Assembly (NCBI GenBank): GCA_000181795.3 | Contig: CM012954.1 | Span: 16,826,560-16,890,559 of the forward strand | DNA length: 64,000 nucleotides | Origin: Trichinella spiralis | Lineage: Eukaryota; Nematoda; Enoplea; Trichinellida; Trichinellidae | Direction: 5' to 3' | Part shown: one piece after another, positions 36,501 through 47,856 of the stretch | How positions within the stretch are numbered: the first letter of the stretch is position 1 | Layout of the letters: every line of letters starts with the position of its first letter | The notes under the pieces: generated by a model | The model's input: only the letters and a program-made list of their open reading frames with translations | What the model was told of the DNA's origin: nothing | Database searches by the model: none | Translations under genes and position numbers: made by a program

Positions 36501-37642
36501 AGACAAGTGGACACCAGAAGGCGACATGCAGCTTCGTGTTCGGTGGGAATTGAATGCCAATGTGCCGGCCGACATTGTACAAAGCTATCAAGTGAATCTG
36601 GTTGAAAAAACACCATGCCAAAGCATGAAAACCAAACATCCAGCCATACTGCAAGATAGCACCGCTTTCGAGGTGACCATGATCATTTACAAAGATATTT
36701 TGCAAGAACGATGCGAATTAAATGTGCAAGTATGGTGCTCTTTTATTTTCGTTATCACCATTCGGACAACAAATGGATCTTTTTCAACAGATCAAAGCTA
36801 CAGTAAGTACAGGAATCGGAAGTGTGCAAGAATTCCCGTTGATGTTGACCACAACTGCGGACAATTTGAATAATAACAGAAGTATTTTTGGTAAATGTCC
36901 ATTTCTAAAACTTCTTCCTGCGCATGTATGCAAATTTAATGTAAATTTTAATGAAAAAATGTCTCACTCACTCAATTCCAAAATTTAAACTTCGAATGAG
37001 TACAAAAAAAATGCAAACTGCTCCAATGCCCAGAGTGTTGAACTGTTTCAGATTTGCTGTGCTTCAACTGGACTGGAAGTTGCATAACGTCCGTGGAAAA
37101 CAGTGTACAACGTGTCAACGTCCATTTGCCTGATCCGAGTGAAGAATTTGAACGCGAAGCGTTGAAGCGTCGGTCAATTCTCATCCGCTGGGGCGCGTTG
37201 GAACAACTACCACAACAAGGGCACGTTTTTGCCAAATTTCAGCCTCCAGTCCAAAGTCAGCTACTCAATTTGGTCAGTCATCATCACAGTTGGATTAGCT
37301 ATTGAAATTTGAATTTGCATAAAATGCTAATTCTTCTGTTTGCAGAGTGCGACAGAGTTCACATTTGCATTGCCAATGAAACGAAACGAAACACGATCAT
37401 TCGGCTATGAAATTGCACTCGTTTATACCGACACGCTCAGCAGCAGCAGTCGATCAAAAACGGAACCGTCCTGCTCAATCAGCTTACTCCATAAATGCAC
37501 ATCTCTTGATGCGGATCAACATTCCGCTTACACGAACTCTTACGCTTGCAGAGCGCATCTGTCATTCTTCTCTTCACTCATAATCACCACCCTGGCTGTA
37601 TATATGATCTGCAAATGCTGCTGTTCGCCTTACTTTAACTGA
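33529..37642 (+). CDS. FN3-like type I membrane glycoprotein, family not recognised
   Basis: Eleven exons join in phase: 33529-33838, 34765-34898, 34978-35209, 35292-35386, 35444-35627, 35700-35971, 36158-36214, 36298-36729, 36791-36890, 37052-37272 and 37346-37642. They total 777 residues. A signal peptide (RLLVLVIFTMCPSVET) precedes a cysteine-containing N-terminal segment. Several fibronectin-III-like stretches follow: YEIRAFTVLDNGTL, CWYKVSIRGESICS, KLHWKQPQRRPVYLHLRWGP, MQLRVRWELNANVPADIVQS and ELNVQIKATVSTGIG. A C-terminal helix (SFFSSLIITTLAVYMICKCC) comes next, with almost no cytoplasmic tail. There are many NxS/T sites. The layout recalls anosmin/KAL-1 or a cytokine-receptor-like protein, but no diagnostic WAP domain or WSxWS box is visible, so I do not name it. 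The AATAAA at 37645 is a likely poly(A) signal. It is convergent with VPS39, 111 bp apart. Confidence 0.85.
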
Positions 37643-37644
37643 CA

Positions 37645-37650
37645 AATAAA
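37645..37650 (+). terminator. AATAAA poly(A) signal of the FN3-like gene
   Basis: AATAAA lies two bases after the stop codon at 37640-37642. This implies a very short 3' UTR, consistent with the tight convergent spacing to VPS39. Confidence 0.5.
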
Positions 37651-37753
37651 AAAATCCCGTTCCAAATTGTTTACTTGGTTGTTCTTCTCTGCTTCATCAA
37701 AAAGAAAACAAAAACAACAAAAACAAATAAATAAACACTTCATTTTGCATCAA

Positions 37754-40700
37754 CTATTTTCGGTAGCAGTAGTAGTGTGCCATTGTACCATCGACAAATC
37801 TGACGAACGCGCTGTTGCCAATCTTCTTGCCACATGTTGCGCAATAGCTGTCGTAGTTGACGACAACTTTGATACCTTGTACCGCTTGACGACGTTCCTC
37901 AATCTTGAACAGCAAACACCAGTTTCTTTTAATTTTTAATTTTCATAAAAGCAAAAACACATGCAACAAACAAACAAACAAACAAACCCTCGTGTGCTCG
38001 GCCGTGTTGAGTGCTTTGCTAATGCTCGCTTTGAATTTGTTGTCCAAAATGTTGACCAACACCGCTTGCAATGCTTCACCCAAATCTGCCATCGGTATGT
38101 CTGTCGGAAGCGCTTCCAAAGCCTAGACGTGAAAATTACAAATTCTACTTTGAACAGTGATTATTACTTTCCGTGGATCCATGAAACCACAATATTCAGT
38201 AAGAACGCGCAAAGCCAGAGGTACATTTGCTGGAGGTGCTGGCACTGATGCGTATCCAATTCCAAGTATACTGTTGTCCGGAGGGCAAGCGTAATATTGG
38301 AACAAAGTGAGAAAAAGCGTCGATCCCGGTTGATAATACTGATGACAGTATTGTTCAGCTTTTTCAAAATCTCCCAACATATTCGCGTAGATCGCCAAAA
38401 CTTGCTCATGGCGACCAAGCTTTTCAAATATCAAAGCCCTTGCTTCATGCATTTCTGTGAGTATGGAAAATGTAGAAACAAAATACATAAAAAAGCAACG
38501 CATCTCATGCCATGATTTTGAACTTAAAAATATTAAAATTACCATTGAAAGGTAACTGAACAAGAAGCATTTCAGGATTATAAAAATTGGACCGCTTCAA
38601 GAAGGCAAGTAACGTGTTCTCATAATGAACAAGATTCGGTGGTCGGCAATCTCGAACTCTGCCTATTTTGTGAAAATTTGACACTGTGACAATAGCATCA
38701 ACGTGGAATCAATTGACCAAAAATTGAAACAAACCTTCGGGAACTTCGCTGTTGTAAATTGCATACATCCCTTTCACCATTTTCACGTACAATTTGGCCA
38801 ATGTACAGTGCAATTTTTCACTGTCATCATGCCAATTACCAATTACATGTTCCTGTAAAAATTTCAAATGCAACCAATTCGAAAACAAATTCGTCAAATG
38901 CCTTCTAATAATGCTTACCAAATAAGTAACAGCCTGCTCGGGACACTCTCGTTGAATAAATTCCAAAACTCTATGCCTATCCAATGATCTAACTGCTTCT
39001 GAATCTTCCGTAAAAATCTGCAACAATTACTTCAATGTACTCCATTAAGAAAGAAAAAAAAGACAAAAACAAAAAATATATTATTTCGTATGATCACTTT
39101 TATACATAAATCGGCATTTTTATCCGATATCCATTTGGCATATTCGAGAATCAAATCGAAATGCTGCATTCCCAAATCTTGAAGATAATTGACCGCACGA
39201 TCAAGACAATCAGGCAGCGTGCCTTCGTCAGCTTGCTCTTTCAACAATTCCAGTGCTGCAATGAAAAAAACAAAAATTAAAAAAATCTTTCAATTTATAA
39301 TATAATGTAAAACAACAAATCAGCCTACCCTGACGATGCATCGATTTTCTCTCATAAAGCAAAAACAGTTCGCTGTACTTGTGATGCTTTTTAAGCAAGT
39401 TTTCACTTTCAACAACATTACAACTATTGTCAGGCAAACGTAACAACGATGAGATGAGCATATCGTTATTCTGAAATTTACACGAAATTATAAATTAATC
39501 ACATACATATTTTCAAATAATAAATTCATCAACCACTAAATAACATTGCAGTAATGTCGTATCGACAATTTCTAAAAGATTTTTCATCTGCTTAATTTCT
39601 TCATTAGTGGTCGGCTTGAACGCATCGTCGCCAACTTGCGTAGCCAATCCACGCTTTAATTTATTTTGCATATCCAAATTTCTTGCAATATTCGTTCGTA
39701 TCTATAACAATTTATATATTGAAGAGAAAGCGATTTTTTCTGTTTCCATTCATTTTTCTCCACAAAATGTTTATACTTCAGACAAATAGGCAGTAAGCGC
39801 TGAAATACCAGCTTGCATGTCACTGTTCGGCAAATCGGTTGGCAAATTGCCCGGATAAGTTATTGTTTTGCGAATTTCTTCCGGCAACAGATCCGGAAAC
39901 AATCCGATCACGTACAAAACTTCTTAAAAGTTTTACAATAAAATTTGATTATAACAAATTATGAAAAATTATAAAAACATATCAACTACCAGCTCGAGTT
40001 TCGCTGTAGATGTCGAACGCTTCTTGAAATCGACGCTGAGTGAATAAATGGAATGCGTACAGATTTTTCACATCACGAATTCGCTTTTCCCTTTCTATAC
40101 CACGATCGTTTATCATCGATTCGGCCACTTGAACGGCAAGTTCATATTTTTTCTCCTTTATCAGATATTGCAAATTTATTTTCGCATTTTCACATCCATT
40201 AAGGCAGTATAAATCTGACTGATTTGAAGCAGGATTGGACAATACATACAAACAACCCCTGTTAAGAAATTACAATTTATTTCTCAACTTGAAATTTATT
40301 ACTATTCCTATTCGTATTTGTAATTATATTTAAATTTTTGCATAAATACACTACTTAAATTACCTGAATGACCACGTGATCAATTTCAGTTTCGTCATAT
40401 CAATTACTTGTATTAGCATGCTGGGCTTTACTGATCGTATTTCAATTGACTTTGATAACGAAGCTAACAAATAAACGCGATCGTATTCTGCAATACAAAG
40501 AAATATTTCTTTCACTAGTAAATAATTTAAAAAGAATAAAAAATAATTCCATTTACCAATAAAAGAAGGTATCTCTGACCAGTGAATATTTTCGTAACCG
40601 TCATTCAATGCCAATGAACCGTCATCATGTAAAAAGAACGTTTCATCCCCACGTTTGACGGCAAAAATACGCCTATTCCAAAGTACGCTAATCATTGGCT

Positions 40701-41794
40701 CACTGTTTTTGCTAGTGCTGCTAATTGTAAATAATGATCGCACTGTGCCAGAAGTTACACCCTGACAAACATTTAAAAAATTAATACATATGAAAATATT
40801 TTATTGCACTACATTGGATCATAATAATAAAACACACCGCTTTATCACCGTTTAAAGTTATGTGAAAATATTCATCTCTCACCACGGCGACCATATACGA
40901 ATCTAACAATGCCACATGACGAATCGTATCAGCAAAAGCAACCTCAGGCTAAAACAAAATCACCTCTAATGGTACGTTTTGTTTTTCAAACTATCCTTTC
41001 AGTAGATCTTGCATATTTGTAAAATGTTAACATGATTATAATATTATTAACAGCAAAATAGATTCTTACCAAAACAGAAAATTCGACAAATTCGGTTCCT
41101 TTCAGCGTATACAGTTGACATCTCCGACGTACAACGACAACTAGCAGAACACTTCCCCCTTCATCAAAACAATGTTCAGTGCCGTTGCATTCCTGAAAAT
41201 GAAAAAAAAACAATAACTTGAACAATTCAGCTTATCATTTTAAAATACAATTTACATACCGCTTGATAAAGGCAAGTCGTAAAAAAAGTGGCATTTTTAC
41301 TTTTTGGCACAACACTTATAACCGGAAATGTAGCCTGAGTTAAATCATGCACTTGAACAAGATTATCTGAAAATTATGTAATTATTTTTAATTTCTGTTT
41401 AAAGAAATAAATATACCAGTAAGGGAAAGCAAAAGATTTTTCATAGGCAGACTTTTCAGTTGAACAACTGGTTTTTTCGAAAATGTTTTGCAAACTTGAA
41501 AATCATATTCTGCTAAATTAGCTGAATCTGAAATTTATGTGATTTCATGAAGACAGAAAATGCACAACATTATGAACACTTACCGTGGTGACTAGTAGTT
41601 AAGCTCTTGCGAGCTGAGTAACGAAGAAGGAAACCACTTTTGGTACCTGCTAATACGCAGTGTTCTGCAATTGTTAAAGGAAAGATTCGATTATTGAAAA
41701 CTGTTGCAAAAATATAATTACTGTGACTAGTCAACGAATCCACAGTCAAAGGAAGTTTTTGGGCAACTGGAATTACAGAATAAGCTTCAAACAT
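37754..41794 (-). CDS. vps39: VPS39/VAM6, HOPS and CORVET-related tethering subunit
   Basis: VPS39 is the Rab7-binding subunit of the HOPS tethering complex for late endosome/lysosome fusion. Nineteen exons, all phase-consistent, give 907 residues (human 886). The CNH/propeller start reads FEAYSVIPVAQKLPLTVDSL, then CVLAGTKSGFLLRYS. The clathrin-repeat region shows RDVKNLYAFHLFTQRRFQEA, LYVIGLFPDLLPEEIRK, LLEIVDTTLLQCYL, KKHHKYSELFLLYERKSMH and GRHEQVLAIYANMLGDFEKA, then EQYCHQYY. The C-terminal exon (37903-37754) ends in a zinc-ribbon-like CATCGKKIGNSAF and HYYC, as in VPS39 (CMVCKKKIGNSAF and HYFC). That excludes its relative TGFBRAP1/Vps3. First exon 41794-41722; the intron 41665-41721 is only 57 bp. 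An open-frame read-through of that intron would add spurious residues. Confidence 0.97.
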
Positions 41795-42638
41795 CTTTGA
41801 TAAGTTTTAAACGTTTCAATAATGAAGAATGAAACCGAAAACCTCTCTTCATAAAGAAGAAGTTTCATAAAAATAAAAATCTACTAAAATTTGGAGTGAG
41901 TTTTTACATCGAATACTTTAAATGCATTTTGTATCGTGTGGTCAAACAACAGTACAGAACAGTGCAACTAGTTATCGGGAGCTGAAGAAAAAAATATTTA
42001 CAGTAATCTCTTTATGCAGGTAAAAATACAAATGAACAATTGATTTATTCAATAACGAGAATAAAATGAGAACATTCAAATCACTCTCAAATAATTATAT
42101 TGCAATTTTTATCATTTTATAGATTGCTACTTAGAAGTTGGTGATAAACTTTAACGTTAAGAAGTAAATATTTTAAAAATATATTTTGTGAATAAATTTG
42201 TTTGTAATATTTCTTTTCGTCAAAAAAACTTTTCGTACTGCAATGCAATTCTTATTTATACTATTCTTACAGTACACATACTCATTACTGTATAAACATT
42301 TTATACGTATAATGAACTTTTTTTCTCTAAAATCAAAATATGCTTTTAAGAGAATTCGCATTTCCGTCAATGTTACAGAAGTACGTTAGTGCAGTACAGT
42401 ACGTAGGAAGAAAAATTTTAAATCACTTAAAATTATACATAATTATCGAATTTATAACAATTATATGTATGTATGACTGTATGATCAAAATAATAAATAG
42501 CAATAAAAGAATCAAAATCAGCATAACAATTTCAATCAAATATCAATGAAAACAAACAAAAAATAGCAATTTCCATAAATATACTGAACCGGGAACAAGT
42601 GAAAGAATAAATAATACTTTGTTTGCGCTATTCACATA
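41795..42638. other. Intergenic between VPS39 and ALG5
   Basis: AT-rich with no supported exon. It presumably holds the VPS39 promoter and the ALG5 3' UTR. Confidence 0.6.
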
Positions 42639-43517
42639 TCAGAAAATCTTCGACTTCACAGAAATATGCCATATATTAAATGTATAACAAAACCAAATGA
42701 TGAATATGTCTCGTCCCATTTGAAAAGCAGCTAACAGTGGTCTTAGCTTGGAGCCTTCAATTTCTGTCCAGCAGACTGAAACTTCCTTTAAAGCAATATT
42801 AAGCTTTTCCGCTAAGAAAAGCAATTCAACATCGAATGCCCAACCTTCCATGTGCATCTGCGGAAACAGTGTCGCCGCTGCATCGCGTGTAAACAATTTG
42901 AAGCCACACTGTGTATCGCGTACAGTTCTAACGCAAAACAGCCAAACCCACAAGTGAAAACCATACATCAATAATGTACGTAAAACAGATCGTTTTACAA
43001 CTGATTCTTCCTTAAGATGAGCTCGTGATCCAACGGCCAGAGCTTTCGACGTGCCCAAGCTTTGGCAAAGTTCTTCCATGGCCGTTTCGACTATAGTAAA
43101 ATCGGAAAACCGTGTAGCGCCATCGGCGTCGGCGAACAAAATTTTCTCACCACGAGCACACAAAACTCCAAGCCTTACTGCGCCACCTTTTCCACGGTTG
43201 TGCCTCAATTTCAACAATCGAACAATCTGAACTGTATATTTTTGACTGTAGTTTAGTGTAACTTCCGCAGTGCGATCACTGCTTCCGTCATCGACAACAA
43301 TAATTTCATACGTAAATTTGGGATCTTTCACGCTTCTTGTGTGCAAATAATCAATGCATTGATCCAACATTTTGGGTAGGCGCTTTTCTTCATCTTTGGC
43401 TGGAATAATAACTGACAAATATACAGACGGCTCATCATCTATGGATGGGCATTTCAATTTTTTCTTCACATCCGACGGGTCTATGAAGAAGTTTTCTTCT
43501 TCATATCGTACATACAT
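42639..43517 (-). CDS. alg5: Dolichyl-phosphate beta-glucosyltransferase (ALG5)
   Basis: ALG5 transfers glucose from UDP-Glc to dolichyl phosphate at the ER membrane, making the donor for the last steps of N-glycan precursor assembly. A single exon of 292 codons has the GT2 fold: LSVIIPAKDEEKRLPKMLDQ, then YEIIVVDDGSSDRTAEV, NRGKGGAVRLG, and the DxD-type motif FADADGATRF (D130-D132). LLMYGFHLWVWLFCVRTVRD, TQCGFKLFTRDAA, WAFDVELLFLAEK and WTEIEGSKL follow. The usual N-terminal membrane anchor of about 30-40 residues is not encoded before YEEENFF. The ATG at 43517 lies just after an in-frame stop, and an AAG acceptor-like site abuts it, so an unseen first exon may supply the anchor. Confidence 0.95.
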   Translation of the reverse strand: MYVRYEEENFFIDPSDVKKKLKCPSIDDEPSVYLSVIIPAKDEEKRLPKMLDQCIDYLHTRSVKDPKFTYEIIVVDDGSSDRTAEVTLNYSQKYTVQIVRLLKLRHNRGKGGAVRLGVLCARGEKILFADADGATRFSDFTIVETAMEELCQSLGTSKALAVGSRAHLKEESVVKRSVLRTLLMYGFHLWVWLFCVRTVRDTQCGFKLFTRDAAATLFPQMHMEGWAFDVELLFLAEKLNIALKEVSVCWTEIEGSKLRPLLAAFQMGRDIFIIWFCYTFNIWHISVKSKIF

Positions 43518-44193
43518 CTTCGAACAACAACATACAGTTCAACAAAATTCACGACCACGTAGCTTTACTTGATTTTTTTTATCTTACAGTAATCAATGTA
43601 ATTTGTTTGTTTTGCAAATGTAACAGATATGTTAAATTATCCGAAATAAGTGATCAGTGAGCGAATAAATTTCGAATAATAGAAATTCAATTATTTAAAA
43701 TGTTTTTGAAACTAGAAATGAAAAATAAAAATCTGAAAAATTGGTACTTTTGATATTCAACCGATTTCTTTAAATAATATTTTTATAATGCCAAAAAGTT
43801 CTAAGCATTAAATAAATAAATGTGTATTTATATGTTGAAGTTGAAATTTTGAATCGCTTTATAAGCACCAAAATTTGTTTCTTCATGTTGACAATTATTA
43901 GCCAAAAGTTGTTTTTAGAACCACCCTCCACAACCGCAAGTTTTTCAATTAAATAATAGTATAAATTTTCATTTATTGTAAATTTAATTATCAGTTATTA
44001 ATAAAACACGTAATGGTAAGTGAATTTAACAAAAAATTGTTCAAACGAATTAAAATTAATCTAAATTTGTAGAAGGAAATGTTAATAAAGTTAAATTATT
44101 TGGTACCGTCCAAAGAATTAAATAAATGTTTTTCGTTTTAATAGTGTGCATGTAAAGCATTGAAATTGAAAAACAGTTGACAAATGAAAAAAA
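43518..44193. other. Intergenic between ALG5 and the ANKLE2-like gene
   Basis: No exon recognised, including none that clearly encodes the missing ALG5 membrane anchor. Confidence 0.5.
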
Positions 44194-45894
44194 TTAACAA
44201 TCGCTGAACAACTCGCGAGGCTGAAGTCGACCATGTAATAGTTGCTGATGTTTGATAGATATCCTTGCCCTAGGCGAGTCGACAGGTGGCCAGTGGGACA
44301 TAACTTCCACTGTATATTTGGAAACTTTCTGATGCCAAGCCATTACAGCTGGGAATGATTCCAGTGAAATATCACATTCACTAATTGCCGTATAAACGTC
44401 AAAATCCGTTTTGGTCGGATTTTCACCGTGTATGAAACCAACCGCTGGCGTGTCGTCAGCAAAATAGAAAACTGAATCATCTTCATCTTCATCGCTATCG
44501 TCGCAAGTGAAATATTCTTCTTCTTCACTGTCCAAATTGAGCATTGATATGCTTTGAAAACGTTCACAAACAAAATTCACAAGCTGGGTTTCTTTCTCAT
44601 CACGATATTCAATTGAGGCACTGGTTAAATCACTTTGAAAAGAAAAATCCTCCTCGACAGTCAATTTTCCGACAGTCGATGCCATCAGATAGTCGTTGAA
44701 CAGTGTCAAACCTTTTTCCGACCTCAAATCACAGTATTCTTTCAAAAAATCCCAATATTCAACCCACTGAACGCCGACAGTATCGGCCAAATGGCGTCCA
44801 ATGCGTTCCATACCCTTTTCGGAATCGATACAACGCAAGCGTACTTGCAAAAGAACTTCCAACGGACTTGAGAATCCCTTAGCCGAAGGTCTGTTCCTCC
44901 ACTGCTGGTAAATATGCTCGGCCTCGGTATGCTTCATTGGACCGGCAGCGGCGGTGAGCTTCAACTCGGCTAATCCAACTGGATCCGTTTCGTCGACGAT
45001 CCGCTGCAAAGGTACATTTGCCATCGGCGACTGAAGAATGGCAAGACCATGCTCCTGCCTGTACAAGGCAACGTAATAAAGCTTTTCCACAAGCATCTGA
45101 CAAATTTCTTCACGTAGTTGCGGATTTTCATCCTTCAATCCGGTGCAAGCTATTTGCCAAGCAGTTTCACCATGCACAGTCAACGCGTCACGGTCGCATT
45201 GTTCATAGCTGATCAAAACACGCACCACTTCCAAATGGCCGTATTTTGAGGCAAAATGCAACGGCGTGGCATTCATCACTTTGTCAGGCATGTTCAAGAA
45301 AAGATCAAAAAGAAAACTACGTCGATTTTCTAGTGTCGATTCCAAATCGTCTGGAAAAAGACGCTTCAAATAATTAGCATCTTCAAACAGGGACAACACA
45401 AACCGACAAACACGGACACAGCCAACTCTGGCCGCAATGTGCATTGCGTTGTAACGACAACCGTGGTAAAGTATGGACGGCGTGTCGCCGCTGCAGTTGA
45501 TCAAATAACGAGGATTGGACAAAACCTTTTTATGGAAAGCGTCGAACTCACCCTTCTCGATATGCCTCTTCAGGGCGTTCAGCTCTGTGGAAGAAATCCT
45601 AGAGAACGGTACTGAAGATTCCTCGCCAATTGGCATGCTGGAATTGGTTGGGGTAAGCAAGTTCGTGTCACCATCTTCGGCAAAACGACACGCTTCTTCG
45701 TAATGATTAAATCGTTTGAAGCGCGCTTTTTGAGCGCAGTGCGCTTTCACTGCTTTGGTAGCATCTTCCAAAGATACAAAAACACCACCTTGCCAGTCAC
45801 CAGACAAATATAACACGTCTGAAAATGAATCAGACTGCACCGACTCGTCACGTCGATCAGTTGCAGGCACGTGAACAGCGTAGAAAACATTCAT
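44194..45894 (-). CDS. ANKLE2/LEM-4-like ankyrin-repeat protein
   Basis: LEM-4/ANKLE2 promotes nuclear envelope reassembly at mitotic exit by coordinating PP2A and VRK1 on BAF. This single exon encodes 566 residues. The N-terminal part (YAVHVPATD through residues 70-75, with GVFVSLEDATKAVKAH and ARFKRFNHYEEACRFAEDG) fits the viroplasmin/RNase H1 N-terminal-like domain found in ANKLE2. Ankyrin-type repeats follow (AMHIAARVGCVRVCRFVLSL; TPLHFASKYGHLEVVRVLIS; GETAWQIACTG). The C-terminal half includes SPLEVLLQVRLRCIDSEKGM and an acidic patch (DSEEEEYFTCDDSDEDEDD). Neither a LEM domain nor a membrane span is present, as in some nematode LEM-4 proteins. The start lies 83 bp downstream of the BET1 stop on the same strand, so the two may be co-transcribed. 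Confidence 0.85.
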   Translation of the reverse strand: MNVFYAVHVPATDRRDESVQSDSFSDVLYLSGDWQGGVFVSLEDATKAVKAHCAQKARFKRFNHYEEACRFAEDGDTNLLTPTNSSMPIGEESSVPFSRISSTELNALKRHIEKGEFDAFHKKVLSNPRYLINCSGDTPSILYHGCRYNAMHIAARVGCVRVCRFVLSLFEDANYLKRLFPDDLESTLENRRSFLFDLFLNMPDKVMNATPLHFASKYGHLEVVRVLISYEQCDRDALTVHGETAWQIACTGLKDENPQLREEICQMLVEKLYYVALYRQEHGLAILQSPMANVPLQRIVDETDPVGLAELKLTAAAGPMKHTEAEHIYQQWRNRPSAKGFSSPLEVLLQVRLRCIDSEKGMERIGRHLADTVGVQWVEYWDFLKEYCDLRSEKGLTLFNDYLMASTVGKLTVEEDFSFQSDLTSASIEYRDEKETQLVNFVCERFQSISMLNLDSEEEEYFTCDDSDEDEDDSVFYFADDTPAVGFIHGENPTKTDFDVYTAISECDISLESFPAVMAWHQKVSKYTVEVMSHWPPVDSPRARISIKHQQLLHGRLQPRELFSDC

Positions 45895-45977
45895 TTTTTC
45901 CTTTTTTCAATATATTAATTAAAAACAAATCACCAAATCAGCAGCGACCAAGTGAACAACCGATCAAAGAAACAGAA

Positions 45978-47169
45978 TCAACGGCGAATCAAATAATACA
46001 TGATCAAAAATACCGTAAAGGCGAATAATATCAAATAACATAAAAATCGATTACTTCCAGATCGGCTAATGATTCCAAGTCGGCGCATTGTAGATTCAAG
46101 TACATTCCGATTCGCTTCAAAATGATCATCAAGATTACTCAAATCTTTATTCTGACGACGCACTTCATCACCAATATCAATTGTCAACTAAAAATTAAAC
46201 AACAGCAAAAAGTAATTCCCACCGATAACCACTGGTATTCAGAATATTTCAAAAAATTGAAAAAAAACAAACAATCCCTTCTGTAGGTATCAACTACAAT
46301 AAACAAAAAGCGGCAAACATACTGTATCAATAACAAAAAAGTAGGTTAAATTTACAAAACATGTTACAGTGCAAAAATTTATTTCCAATATCATAATCAT
46401 AATTAAATACATTTTTCTTAAATTATTAATTTCCCCATTAAAATTCTTGATTACCTTAACAACACAGAAATAAACACAATCTATAGACGCCTTGTATGAA
46501 CACTAATGTGGATAACCTAACATACAGTGCTCACTTCTGCATTATGCCAATGACATAATGACATAATATACAATACGTAAACAAATGATATTACTGAGCT
46601 TCCAAAGCAATGTATTTGATGATTTTTTCATTGTTCCTGATTTGCTTTTAAATGAAAAAATATACTTATCCTATGATCGATGATTTCTAATTGAATAATA
46701 ATGAACAACTACATACTATAATTTGTATTTAACTTACTATTTATAAAAATGAAATTTACGTTAATTTCGTGTCATAATCCAATATACAACATAACCGTTG
46801 CATTCAACTGCTCAAGTTACGTTAATATTTATAACTATAAAAATACTTCAATTATTCTGCAAGACAAAAACTGTTTAGCACTGAATAATCAATAATAAAA
46901 TACTAAAAATCAAATTAAACAAATAATTCTCGCTCAATTAAAAGTACCTTCTTATCCTTTTCCCTAAGTTCTCAAACAAAAATCTTGTATGGAAATGCTA
47001 TTCTACTATTTCACAGAAGATGTAAATATTATATGCAATACATAAAATTACATTAAGAATTAACATATATTTAAGACGTGTTCATACTTACAGTCTTCAA
47101 CTTGGACACTTTGTTCTTTAATTGGTCTACCAGTTGATCATTATCGCTTTCTAAATAAGTTTTCGACAT
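45978..47169 (-). CDS. bet1: BET1 SNARE (ER-Golgi Qc-SNARE)
   Basis: BET1 is a tail-anchored SNARE in ER-to-Golgi vesicle fusion. Two exons join in phase 0: 47169-47092 (MSKTYLESDNDQLVDQLKNK and a short coiled-coil start) and 46187-45978. The product has 95 residues, somewhat shorter than human BET1 (118) at the N-terminus. The SNARE motif runs from the first exon through TIDIGDEVRRQNKDLSNLDD, with glutamine at the QN position. LGIISRSGSNRFLCY then matches the LKILSRGSQTKLLCY junction of BET1. A C-terminal membrane helix (LILFAFTVFLIMYYLIRR) follows. The intron is 904 bp. A TTTTTTTAG acceptor 23 nt before the ATG suggests trans-splicing or a 5' UTR intron. A tRNA gene lies upstream; the ANKLE2-like gene lies 83 bp downstream. 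Confidence 0.93.
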
Positions 47170-47836
47170 ATTCACGTTAGTATGCTGGAAGCCTAAAAAA
47201 AGAATATTACGTCACTGCAAACAAAAATTATAATATTCACTTCTTCCACCTGGCCTTTGCATTTGAAAATTAGAACTGAAACAACCACTCAAATGATAAT
47301 AATCAAAAATCTAAAAGAAAATTAATATTACCGGCAACCAGTATGATATGACGCAATTCAAACTGTTGTTTGCGAATACTGTATATAACTATATGCAAGA
47401 CTTATTTTCTAAAAAGAATACAATTCTACATGAAGCAATAACAAAAGTTGCTTATTAAAGTCACAGATTAATTGATTGTGACAAAGCATTAAAGATATAT
47501 TGTCTCAAAGTTCAAAAGCTGAAAATAAAGTTATTTATATTGGGTTGCGCGTCTGATTATGCATGTAACGACAAAAACTTAAAATACATTTTTGAAAAGA
47601 TGTTTCATTACTCAGCGGAAATGTAGCAGCACTCGAATTTTTTATTCCACTGACATAAGACAACGCTTAAAATGGAAGATTTTAACGACAGCTTAAACAA
47701 GCAAACGTTTTAGCTTTTGCAGTGTTTCATGGATTTTACTCTGATTAATAAATAAATGGATTTTTTGCATGCTTCAACATTGAGTATTAAAGCTTACTAC
47801 TAAATACTGAATACTTTCTTATATGTGATTGCGATG

Positions 47837-47841
47837 AAAAA
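47837..47841 (-). terminator. Pol III T-run of the tRNA-Thr gene
   Basis: Five T residues on the minus strand, about 15 nt past the tRNA 3' end. No nearer T4 run is present. Confidence 0.6.
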
Positions 47842-47856
47842 CGTTTGCAATTGTTT

